From Rhodothermales bacterium (GTDB lineage Bacteria > Bacteroidota > Rhodothermia > Rhodothermales > VXPQ01), in contig JANQSQ010000243.1 of NCBI GenBank assembly GCA_028283985.1, positions 1 to 8,704 of the forward strand: a stretch of 8,704 nt of DNA, given 5' to 3'. The translations under genes were made by a program, and so were the position numbers. Positions 1-5,899 of this stretch are shown piece by piece; position 1 is the stretch's first letter, and every line of letters starts with the position of its first letter. Below the pieces are notes generated by a model that made no database searches, was not told the origin of the DNA, and saw only the letters and a list, made by a program, of their open reading frames with translations.

Positions 1-500
1 TGACCGTTCGGCGTCTGCTGTTAACGCATGGGCACATCGACCATATCTTCGGATGCGCGCACTTTGCGCGGACGTACGGAATGGGCTTTCAGATGCACCG
101 CGAAGACCGGGCTTTTATTGCCCAGGCTGACGAACTGGCCAAAATGTTCGGAGAATCCATCGAAACCCCGCCTGAACCGGGAGGCTTTCTGAACGAAGAA
201 GACCTCGTGCATTTCGGCGCCGCATCCCTTGCCGTGCTGCATACGCCGGGGCATTCCCCGGGATCGATCTCCTTCTACAACGCCACCTCGCAGGCACTTA
301 TTTCCGGAGACGTGCTGTTCCAGGGCTCCATCGGGCGGACGGATCTGTGGCGCGGCGACCTTCCTGAACTGATGCGGTCCATTTTCGAAAAGCTGGTCCC
401 CCTCGGGGACACGGTGCATGTCTATCCTGGTCACGGCCCTGTCACGACCATTGGAGAAGAACGGCAAACCAACCCGTTTCTGACAGCAGGATTCCATTGA
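1..500 (+). CDS. MBL-fold metallo-hydrolase (glyoxalase II-like), 3' part
   Basis: The reading frame is open from base 3 and ends at TGA 498-500, so the gene begins before the window; the first in-frame ATG (81) is internal. The classic metal-binding motif HGHIDH is encoded at 27-44. It is followed by a second metal-ligand block (HTPGHSPGS, about 240-266), the SGDVLF aspartate block (about 304-321) and a late histidine in YPGHGP (about 423-440). These are the ligands of a dinuclear zinc site in the GloB/COG0491 family, which hydrolyses thioesters or related small molecules in the cytoplasm. About 165 residues are visible of a usual ~210, so roughly the first 45-60 are missing. It converges on the HNH gene with a 74-nt gap that contains a 10-bp palindrome (506-515) but no clear terminator. 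The family call is firm; the substrate is unknown. Confidence 0.9.
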   Translation, partial: TVRRLLLTHGHIDHIFGCAHFARTYGMGFQMHREDRAFIAQADELAKMFGESIETPPEPGGFLNEEDLVHFGAASLAVLHTPGHSPGSISFYNATSQALISGDVLFQGSIGRTDLWRGDLPELMRSIFEKLVPLGDTVHVYPGHGPVTTIGEERQTNPFLTAGFH

Positions 501-574
501 GAAAGCAAGCGCTTGTCGGCAACGCCGCAGCAAGCACATTCAGAGAATACGCTCTCAACTTGCAAATCGTCTCT

Positions 575-1216
575 TTACCGCCTTCCCTGACGACACAATT
601 CTCTTGCGACGAACGGCGAATGCCGACACAGATGATCCCAACTTACTTCGCCGTCCCAGTAATCCTGTGCAAACTCCAGGCGGGCTTCGCAATATTCCGG
701 TTTGTTCAAACACAGGCGATGTATGGTTTCGCTGACGGCATCGGCTTCGTTTCCGGATAGCCCCCTGCCTGCAATCACTTGAAATTCCACCAACTCCAGA
801 GCGAACCAGTCGTCACCGATCACAAACGGATCGAGTACATCCATTGCAACATGTTTTTCGCTGTTTATTTGCGAGCAAGCCAACCGATAGTTGCTCCACT
901 CGTAAACGCGATCCCACTGTTGCGACTTGGGGACAAAGTGATCTACGCTCTTTGCCCCTGTACCTCGCGGGATATACAGACAAAGATAGGCGCAAATGCG
1001 GTCGTAGGACGAAAGAAGATCGGGCAACGCTTTGCGCCAGTATGGGGGGTATTTGTTGGCAGGAATCCGACCTCTTGTATTGGCAACCTTACAACGACGC
1101 CTTCCCGCTTTGCGAGGCGGGCTTTCGCCAACCATTTCGGCGATTGCGCGCAGACCCGGTTGTCGCACGCATTTGTCGAACGCCGCTGGTTCCGGCGCAA
1201 GCCTGACCCGAATCAC
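575..1216 (-). CDS. HNH endonuclease, Septu PtuB-like, partner of the upstream ATPase
   Basis: A 213-aa protein read from GTG at 1216, which overlaps the ATPase stop as GTGA. I prefer this start to the upstream in-frame ATG at 1261 because a G-rich ribosome-binding stretch (GGGGG) lies about 5 nt before the GTG, and the resulting N-terminus (MIRVRLAPEP, then FDKCVRQPG) looks like a natural family start. The nuclease core is at residues 72-121: a CxxxC pair (C75, C79), VDHFVPKS with the D92-H93 pair, YEWSNYRLAC with N109, and a closing NSEK. This matches the HNH/His-Me fold, with H93 the likely general base and N109 and downstream residues shaping the metal site. In Septu-type systems an ATPase and an HNH protein form one complex that cuts nucleic acid on phage infection. 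Here the 4-nt overlap implies translational coupling and fixed stoichiometry. Nuclease call strong, Septu assignment moderate. Confidence 0.82.
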   Translation of the reverse strand: MIRVRLAPEPAAFDKCVRQPGLRAIAEMVGESPPRKAGRRRCKVANTRGRIPANKYPPYWRKALPDLLSSYDRICAYLCLYIPRGTGAKSVDHFVPKSQQWDRVYEWSNYRLACSQINSEKHVAMDVLDPFVIGDDWFALELVEFQVIAGRGLSGNEADAVSETIHRLCLNKPEYCEARLEFAQDYWDGEVSWDHLCRHSPFVARELCRQGRR

Positions 1217-2514
1217 GGCGTTCCCCCGCGACTTTCCACGAACGCATTCCAGCGGACCCAAAAGGCGTCTACATCAGGCAGTGCAGCGCGAAGCTCCCGA
1301 TGCGTATCCATTACATCGTCCAGCGACGGATTGGATTCGCGCAGAATTTTTCGCGCGCGCAGAATTGCATTTTCCGCCTGCACGCTGCTTCGATCCGTCG
1401 CCAAATCAAAAGCCTTGCTGGTAAGCCACGAACCGACGGTGCCGTGCAACGTGTAGGGACGGGGGCGCAACTTCGCTTCCGGAGGATTTCCTTCGAGATC
1501 CAAATCGAACCAGGCATCCTTGTCAGGGTCGAACCAGGGTTCGGCGGAAGCCATCACCAGTGGAGAATGCGTCGACGCCAAAAGCTGAATATCCACTCCA
1601 CCGAAAAGCGTATCGCCCAAATCGCGCAATGCTCCAAGAATGGTTCGCTGCCAGCGTGGATGAAGATGACTCTCGACTTCATCGAACAACATGATTATCT
1701 GGCTGGCGATTTCGTCGCCGCGACGTTCAGCAGCAATGCGATGTTCGCTCCATGCCCATGTCAGAATGTACGCCAACGCGCAAACCCGGCGAATGCCTGC
1801 GGAAGCGTGCAGAATCGGCACCACGCCCGCGTAGGATGTCTCAATGGATGGAATATCTCTGCCATCCCGGATCGTAAGGCGTAAAAGAGGCCCTGGCCTG
1901 ATAACTTCGCTTTCCTTGTTTGGAGACAAAGCCGACAGGGCAGTCGCCATGGCCCTGGCATTATCATTATTTGCATCAATCCAATGAGCCCAGTGCAGTA
2001 ACAATCCGTTGCAAACAGGAACAGAGCGGCCATTCGACTCTTGCCACAAACCGTCCCAGACCTCCGCTTCGGAAAACACGTACGCCGATAATCGTTCTTC
2101 TTCGCCGTTTTCCTGATCGCGCCAGTAATTGCGAGCCGGATCCCATACGGAAAATGAGCCATTCGCATGGGCATAAACAACGAGCCCCGGCATTCCCGGT
2201 CTTGCCCGCTTTTTTACCCATGCTTCACCCGACCGCGAATAGGTTGCTTTCCTCTCATACGATTTGGTTTTCCCGCGGATGCGAGATGAAATAGTCGCAG
2301 TTTTTCCCGGATCGACAGGACGGGCGGGAAAGCCCGTCGTCATTCCGGAATTCACGTCGCGCGGCCAGTGACCGGTAAGAACCCACCAAGCCGTATCAAG
2401 AAGAAAACTTTTGCCGAGACCATTGTCGCCAGTAAGAAGATTGAGCCGAGGGCTTGGCGTAATCTCCATGCGGGGGGCCGGACCTACATTATCAAGTTTC
2501 AGATACTCGAGCAT
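1213..2514 (-). CDS. AAA/ABC-type ATPase, Septu PtuA-like (OLD/SMC-like head)
   Basis: A 433-aa P-loop ATPase. Walker A is TGDNGLGKS (residues 28-36, K35). A signature-like ASAGIRR lies near 238-243. Walker B is IIMLFDEVESHLHP (273-286, with D278 and E279), and the H-loop is ASTHSPLV (313-320, H316). This order and the DEVESHLHP wording are typical of AAA_15/AAA_21 ATPases of defence systems (PtuA, OLD-like, RecF/SMC-like heads). No TOPRIM nuclease domain is visible; the C-terminal ~60 residues look helical and could bind the partner. The nuclease function is therefore probably supplied by the HNH gene that follows with a 4-nt overlap. The ATG at 2514 is the only plausible start, because an in-frame stop lies 11 codons upstream. 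Its own ribosome site is weak (GGGAAAG directly before ATG), which makes coupling to the overlapping leader ORF plausible. Proposed role: sensor/motor of an anti-phage complex. The substrate and trigger are unknown. Confidence 0.82.
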   Translation of the reverse strand: MLEYLKLDNVGPAPRMEITPSPRLNLLTGDNGLGKSFLLDTAWWVLTGHWPRDVNSGMTTGFPARPVDPGKTATISSRIRGKTKSYERKATYSRSGEAWVKKRARPGMPGLVVYAHANGSFSVWDPARNYWRDQENGEEERLSAYVFSEAEVWDGLWQESNGRSVPVCNGLLLHWAHWIDANNDNARAMATALSALSPNKESEVIRPGPLLRLTIRDGRDIPSIETSYAGVVPILHASAGIRRVCALAYILTWAWSEHRIAAERRGDEIASQIIMLFDEVESHLHPRWQRTILGALRDLGDTLFGGVDIQLLASTHSPLVMASAEPWFDPDKDAWFDLDLEGNPPEAKLRPRPYTLHGTVGSWLTSKAFDLATDRSSVQAENAILRARKILRESNPSLDDVMDTHRELRAALPDVDAFWVRWNAFVESRGGTP

Positions 2515-2564
2515 CTTTCCCGGAGAAAACCGATCCCGTGCCTGTCAGGTTTTTCCTGACACAT
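2499..2564 (-). CDS. Possible 21-codon leader ORF overlapping the ATPase start
   Basis: An ATG at 2564 sits 4 nt behind a perfect AAGGAGG Shine-Dalgarno sequence, the strongest ribosome site I see in the window. It opens a 21-codon frame (begins MCQEKPDRHG) that ends at TGA 2499-2501, 13 bases beyond the first base of the ATPase ATG and in another frame. Ribosomes ending here could re-initiate on the ATPase gene, whose own ribosome site is poor. The peptide has no recognisable domain. Its start codon touches a perfect 7-bp hairpin. It could be a translational-coupling or attenuation leader, or chance; there is no homology evidence. Confidence 0.35.
   Translation of the reverse strand: MCQEKPDRHGIGFLRERCSSI
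2543..2561. promoter_or_regulatory. Perfect inverted repeat in the leader of the ATPase/HNH operon
   Basis: TGTCAGG, a 5-T spacer, then CCTGACA form a perfect 7-bp inverted repeat. On the minus-strand transcript it is a hairpin beginning one base inside the leader ORF's ATG and just after AAGGAGG, so its formation could block initiation. As DNA it could be a repressor operator. No long U-tract follows it on the minus strand, so it is not a good intrinsic terminator. Confidence 0.45.
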
Positions 2565-2688
2565 TACCCCTCCTTATGTTCCATGTCGTTCCGGAAGGCA
2601 GAAGCAACAGTAAGTTGTCGGTGTTTCCCGGTCAGGCGTGTCGGCAATGCAAGCGATGTTCTTTACGATTTTACGCCAGTGCGTTCAA

Positions 2689-2700
2689 CCCTCATGAGGG
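2689..2700. promoter_or_regulatory. 12-bp palindrome CCCTCATGAGGG, possible operator
   Basis: A perfect self-complementary 12-mer abutting the upstream side of the candidate minus-strand -35 element (TTGAAC, 2687-2682) of the ATPase operon. Position and symmetry would suit a dimeric regulator, but a single copy may be chance. Confidence 0.25.
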
Positions 2701-2755
2701 CAAAGTCGGAACATATGCGCAGGTCTCAAAACGAACATGGAAATACCCGCAAGCG

Positions 2756-2782
2756 TTGACAATACAGTCCACATTGTACTGC
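2756..2782 (+). promoter_or_regulatory. Candidate promoter of lptF-rsmI
   Basis: A perfect -35 hexamer TTGACA (2756-2761) is followed 15 nt later by TACTGC (2777-2782), only a partial match to TATAAT. The short spacer and weak -10 make this tentative. Interleaved inverted repeats ACAAT/ATTGT (2759-2763 and 2773-2777) overlap it. It would leave a 5' leader of roughly 30-40 nt before the lptF ATG at 2823. Confidence 0.3.
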
Positions 2783-2822
2783 GACGCCCTTGTTCCCCGC
2801 CTTTGCCTGTTCTATTCCCCTC

Positions 2823-4256
2823 ATGAAACGGCTTCACGGACTCATTCTGCGTATGCTCCCGGGACGCGTTCTCGGATGGTTGGGAACGCTCATGTTCCTG
2901 CTGGTGATGCAGTTTCTGATCAAGTACCTGCCCGATCTGGCGGGTAAGGGGCTTCCTCTTGGGGTCCTGCTTGAACTGATCGCCTACAACCTGGCGTATA
3001 TGGTGGTCCTCGCCGTGCCGATGTCCCTCCTTATCGGCACCATGATGACATTCGGACGCATCGCCGAATCCAGGGCCTGGGTGGTAATCAAGGCGTCCGG
3101 CGTCTCGCCTGTCCGGCTTATCTGGCCCACGCTCCTGGTCGGGGTATTTGTCGCGACCGGCATGACGTACTTCAATAACCGTGTGTTGCCGGAGGCAAAC
3201 TTCCGGGCCCGCAACCTGTGGTACGACATACGCAAGAAGCGCCCGGATTTCGAGTTGCGCCCCGGCATGTTCTACGAAGGGGTACGAGACTACAGCATCC
3301 TCGTGCAGCATGTCGCCGCCGGTTCCGGGATACTCGAGGATATTCTCATCTACGACTACACGGACAATGCCCAGGCCGTGATCAAGGCGCGCGAGGGACG
3401 GCTGCTCCCCCTGCCGGATCGACCTGAGTTGGCGCTCACCCTGTTCGATGGCGAAATACACCGCATGCCGGAAGGACAGCAGTTTTACCGAAGCGAAGAG
3501 CGCTACGAGCGGCTCGCCTTCGACAGGTACCGCATGACGCTGGACGCTTCCGAATTCGCTTTCGAGCGTTCGGAGGAAAGCCGGACGAATCGTTCGGACC
3601 GCACCATGCCCACCCGGGACATGATCGGCTTCGTGGATTCCCTCCGGCAGAGCGTCGATTCGTCTCTTGTCCGCCTTGCCGCATATTTCGAACCGGGGAG
3701 CTTCGGGAGCAATGCGCCGGAGACCCGAATGCCGGGGGCGAGAGAACCCTTCCGTGCAGCGCTCCCGACCGAAGAAAGCGGGATAGCCGCATCGGCCGGG
3801 CGCGCTCCTCCGAGCGACGAACAGATTCTTACCAGAGCCATAGAGGATGCCCGGAATATCCGTATGATCATGGACGATACGCAGCGCGGCATCGCCTGGG
3901 AGTTGCAGCGCGCCGACCGGTTTCTCGTGGAGATCCACAAGAAGTACTCGATCGCTATCGCGTGTCTTATTTTCATGCTCATCGGCGCCCCGCTGGGGCT
4001 GAGCACCCGGCGCGGCGGTCTCAGTTCGGCAGGCATTCCGTCAGCGGGCATCTTCCTTTTTTACTGGGTGACGCTCGTGCAGGGCGAAAAGCTGGCCGAC
4101 CGCGGCTTTCTGGAGCCCTGGATCGGGATGTGGATCGCCAACCTTGTGATGATCGCGGCGGGATTATGGCTGATGGTCTACGTCACGCTGGATCTGCGGG
4201 CCACACCGCCTCTCCGCACCCGGCTTCTGCGCCTGTTGCAAAGACATAAACCCTGA
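2823..4256 (+). CDS. LptF/LptG (YjgP/YjgQ) family lipopolysaccharide export permease
   Basis: A 477-aa inner-membrane protein. The topology is that of the permease subunits of the Lpt LPS exporter: three N-terminal membrane segments (about residues 12-33, 50-76, 92-112), a large periplasmic beta-jellyroll part, then three C-terminal segments (about 372-390, 398-418, 430-452). The cytoplasmic loop GRIAESRAWVVIKASGVSP and the NRVLPEAN stretch after segment 3 are characteristic. With LptB these proteins pull LPS out of the membrane towards LptC/LptA. It is longer than E. coli LptF/LptG (about 360 aa) because of roughly 100 extra residues around 255-355, a polar, low-complexity-like insertion before segment 4. 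I chose ATG 2823 over the earlier TTG at 2790. No Shine-Dalgarno sequence is visible. Whether it is LptF or LptG by orthology cannot be decided here, so no symbol is given. rsmI follows after 32 nt, probably in one transcript. Confidence 0.9.
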   Translation: MKRLHGLILRMLPGRVLGWLGTLMFLLVMQFLIKYLPDLAGKGLPLGVLLELIAYNLAYMVVLAVPMSLLIGTMMTFGRIAESRAWVVIKASGVSPVRLIWPTLLVGVFVATGMTYFNNRVLPEANFRARNLWYDIRKKRPDFELRPGMFYEGVRDYSILVQHVAAGSGILEDILIYDYTDNAQAVIKAREGRLLPLPDRPELALTLFDGEIHRMPEGQQFYRSEERYERLAFDRYRMTLDASEFAFERSEESRTNRSDRTMPTRDMIGFVDSLRQSVDSSLVRLAAYFEPGSFGSNAPETRMPGAREPFRAALPTEESGIAASAGRAPPSDEQILTRAIEDARNIRMIMDDTQRGIAWELQRADRFLVEIHKKYSIAIACLIFMLIGAPLGLSTRRGGLSSAGIPSAGIFLFYWVTLVQGEKLADRGFLEPWIGMWIANLVMIAAGLWLMVYVTLDLRATPPLRTRLLRLLQRHKP

Positions 4257-4288
4257 CGGCGCGCGCCGCGCGATCTCCTGCCTGCCCG

Positions 4289-4978
4289 ATGCTGTATCTC
4301 GTCCCCACGCCGGTCGGCAACCTCGAAGACATTACGCTCCGCGCCCTCCGTATTCTGAAGGAAGCGGATCTGATCGCCTGCGAGGACACGCGCACCTCGG
4401 GCATACTCCTTGCCCGCTACGAAATTCGCACGCCCACCGTCAGTTACCATGAACACAACGAGCGGCGCCGGACGCCGGACCTCGTCGAACGCATGCAGGC
4501 GGGGCAACGCATCGCCCTGATAAGCGACGCCGGATCGCCGGGAATTTCGGATCCGGGGTTCTATCTGGTGCGGGCATGCAAACAGCACGACATCCCCGTG
4601 GAAGCGCTGCCCGGACCTACCGCCGTCATACCTGCGCTCACCGTCTCGGCGCTTCCTTCGGAGCGCTTTGTTTTCGAGGGGTTTCTGCCCGCAAAAAAGG
4701 GACGGCGCTCCCGGCTCGAAGCGCTCCGGGACGAACCGCGAACCATGGTTTTTTACGAATCGCCGCACCGGGCCGCCGCCACGATGAACCGGTTTGCGGA
4801 GGTCTTCGGACCCGATCGTCCGGCAGCGGTCGCGCGGGAAATGACCAAGAAATTCGAGGAAGTCCGGCGGGGAACGGTAAGGGAACTGGCGGCTTTTCTC
4901 GACGAAAAATCCAGGGTCCGGGGGGAGATTGTGCTGGTTGTGGCGGGAGCCGGGGTTACGATGGAGGTGTGGGAGTGA
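4289..4978 (+). CDS. rsmI: 16S rRNA (cytidine-1402-2'-O)-methyltransferase RsmI
   Basis: A 229-aa cytoplasmic methyltransferase that uses S-adenosylmethionine to 2'-O-methylate C1402 of 16S rRNA in the decoding centre. Diagnostic motifs appear in order: LVPTPVGNLEDITLRA at the N-terminus (tetrapyrrole-methylase fold, SAM loop), ACEDTRTSG (residues 30-38), ALISDAGSPGISDPG in the 70s-80s, PGPTAVIPAL, FEGFLPAKKGRR and VFYESPHR. It is shorter than E. coli RsmI (286 aa), lacking the C-terminal helical tail. It lies 32 nt downstream of the LptF/G-type gene on the same strand. It ends 6 nt from the end of the oppositely oriented small gene, so the two transcripts must converge with no room for a separate terminator. 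There is no clear Shine-Dalgarno before the ATG. Confidence 0.95.
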   Translation: MLYLVPTPVGNLEDITLRALRILKEADLIACEDTRTSGILLARYEIRTPTVSYHEHNERRRTPDLVERMQAGQRIALISDAGSPGISDPGFYLVRACKQHDIPVEALPGPTAVIPALTVSALPSERFVFEGFLPAKKGRRSRLEALRDEPRTMVFYESPHRAAATMNRFAEVFGPDRPAAVAREMTKKFEEVRRGTVRELAAFLDEKSRVRGEIVLVVAGAGVTMEVWE

Positions 4979-4984
4979 TGGGGC

Positions 4985-5191
4985 TCAATTTTGCGGGGAC
5001 TCCGGTTCATTTGCAGCGCTCGGTTCGAGCCCGGATTGTTCTTCCGGCGCGTCCGGGCCTTCGTAAACCACGCGCCCGTCTCGCCAGAACACGGCGTATT
5101 GTCCCAGGCGGCGCTTGCGGTCCAGGGCTTCGGCAACCGCTTGCCGCAGGCACTCGAGTCCTTGTCTGGTATGCTCGTCAAGTTCAGCCAT
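4985..5191 (-). CDS. 68-aa partner protein of the zeta-like kinase (putative antitoxin-like)
   Basis: A 68-aa acidic protein whose ATG overlaps the last 8 bases of the zeta-like gene, a strong sign of translational coupling. Residues ~6-28 form an amphipathic helix (LRQAVAEALDRKRRLG), followed by a short strand-like QYAVFWRDGRVVYEGP segment; residues 50-68 are disordered and rich in E, P and S. I recall small proteins of this pattern (helix, then a W-x-D/N-G-x-V strand) next to COG4185-type kinases, but there is no named domain I can assign. By position it could neutralise or assist the kinase. Note that the order is kinase first, small gene second, the reverse of classical epsilon-zeta. GGAG lies about 13 nt upstream, a rather distant ribosome site. 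Confidence 0.65.
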   Translation of the reverse strand: MAELDEHTRQGLECLRQAVAEALDRKRRLGQYAVFWRDGRVVYEGPDAPEEQSGLEPSAANEPESPQN

Positions 5192-5774
5192 CGTGCCGTA
5201 TTTTCTCCAGGAGTTGCAGAATATCCGGTTCGGCTATGTCCCGATGCGACCCCTGTTGCGTGAATACGGGTACCGGGTCCCTATCGCTATTGAGATAGCA
5301 AACCGCCCGATCCACCAGAAAAACGTACTCGCCGAGGAAATTGTTCAGGCTGCGGAAAAAGCGCCTGTCGATATCTGCTTTGGGGATGTCGTGCCCTCCG
5401 TGCCAGACGCGCTCGGCCACCCGATTCCTTGCCATATCAACGCTTGGCAGCGCCAGATAGATCGACTCGACCCGCCAGCCCTCCGATTGCAAGCGCTTGA
5501 TCAAATTCCGGTACGCAAGACCGGAAAGCGTCGTTTCGAAGCCGAAATCCCGTCTTGCCTGGATGTTCTTTTCGATCTCATGCAAGAACATGCGACTGGC
5601 CGTAACTGCCCTGCCTTCCGGCGCCAGCGGCGCAAAACCCGCCGCGATGAGATCGGCATTCACGAATATCTCGCAACCTGCTACTCGCGGCAAGTACTTC
5701 AGCGCAAAGGTGGTTTTGCCCGCGCCGTTGGGACCGCCGATGATCCAGCAAGTGGGTTTATGTTTTTGATTCAT
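5184..5774 (-). CDS. Zeta-toxin-like P-loop kinase/ATPase (COG4185 type)
   Basis: A 196-aa protein with Walker A GGPNGAGKTT (residues 13-22, K20), NADLIAAGFAP (39-49; the D41 region is the zeta catalytic/substrate site), FETTLSG (79-85) and a lid-like RVAERVWHGGHDIPKADIDRRF (118-139) with arginines R118, R122, R137 and R138. This is the layout of the zeta-toxin/AAA_33 family. Canonical zeta phosphorylates UDP-N-acetylglucosamine and stalls cell-wall synthesis; substrates of the short stand-alone COG4185 branch are unsettled. The length suits the short branch. The next gene overlaps by 8 nt, forming a bicistronic pair. Upstream, the remnant of hsdR ends about 30-50 nt away, so the pair may have entered, or survived, at a deletion endpoint. 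No Shine-Dalgarno sequence is seen before the ATG. The toxin role is inferred. Confidence 0.85.
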   Translation of the reverse strand: MNQKHKPTCWIIGGPNGAGKTTFALKYLPRVAGCEIFVNADLIAAGFAPLAPEGRAVTASRMFLHEIEKNIQARRDFGFETTLSGLAYRNLIKRLQSEGWRVESIYLALPSVDMARNRVAERVWHGGHDIPKADIDRRFFRSLNNFLGEYVFLVDRAVCYLNSDRDPVPVFTQQGSHRDIAEPDILQLLEKIRHDG

Positions 5775-5803
5775 TTCGCAAAGAATTCAGGACGAGCGAG
5801 TAG

Positions 5804-5899
5804 TTAGGGGTAAACCGGAACAGGCATAGCCCAGCGCGTCCCGGAGAACTCGACCACGCGCTGCTGTGTGAGCCGTTCTCGTTCGCCGACCTTACTCAT
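5804..5899 (-). pseudogene. 5' stub of hsdR (type I restriction subunit R), frameshifted and truncated
   Basis: From an ATG at 5899, which overlaps the stop of the upstream regulator gene by 8 nt (ATGAGTAA), the frame reads MSKVGERERLTQQRVVE, the wording of many HsdR N-termini. The family normally continues with a phrase like (F/L)-F/L-R-D-x-LGY-x-YLG. Here that continuation, LRDALGYA, is found in a neighbouring frame (to about 5823), so one base seems to have been lost at about 5848-5850. Similarity then stops, and the original frame ends at TAA 5804-5806. The remaining ~1000 codons of an hsdR gene are absent; the zeta-like gene begins 30 nt later. No functional product is expected. The identification rests on about 25 codons, but the match, the start position and the neighbouring regulator agree. 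Confidence 0.7.

Larger units (their letters stand above)
2565..2822. other. Divergent intergenic region between the ATPase operon and lptF
   Basis: About 258 bases with no convincing gene; it should hold both divergent promoters. On the minus strand, TTGAAC (2687-2682) with a 17-nt spacer to TAAAGA is a weak promoter candidate, and TAAAAT lies within that spacer. On the plus strand TTGACA occurs at 2756-2761. A perfect 12-bp palindrome CCCTCATGAGGG sits at 2689-2700. Short frames crossing the region show no family motifs. Confidence 0.5.

Noticed and set aside
1217..1261. ATG at 1261 as the start of the HNH gene
   Set aside because: It would overlap the ATPase by 49 nt and add residues that look like a shadow; GTG 1216 has a ribosome site and a family-like N-terminus.
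779..1884. Long plus-strand frames (779-1456, 1300-1884) opposite the HNH and ATPase genes
   Set aside because: No family motifs; the opposite strand carries complete catalytic motifs and a coherent operon.
2790..2822. TTG at 2790 as the lptF start
   Set aside because: The ATG at 2823 gives the usual short basic N-terminus before membrane segment 1.
2685..3938. 417-codon open frame on the minus strand opposite lptF
   Set aside because: It mirrors the permease gene, its product is rich in R, H and G without any motif, and the plus-strand protein has clear membrane segments and family motifs. A shadow frame.
4576..5298. 240-codon plus-strand frame across the end of rsmI and the small gene
   Set aside because: Overlaps rsmI in another frame, arginine/glycine-rich composition typical of GC-rich shadow frames.
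5115..5807. 230-codon plus-strand frame opposite the zeta-like kinase
   Set aside because: The minus strand has Walker A, NAD and lid motifs; the plus-strand product has none.
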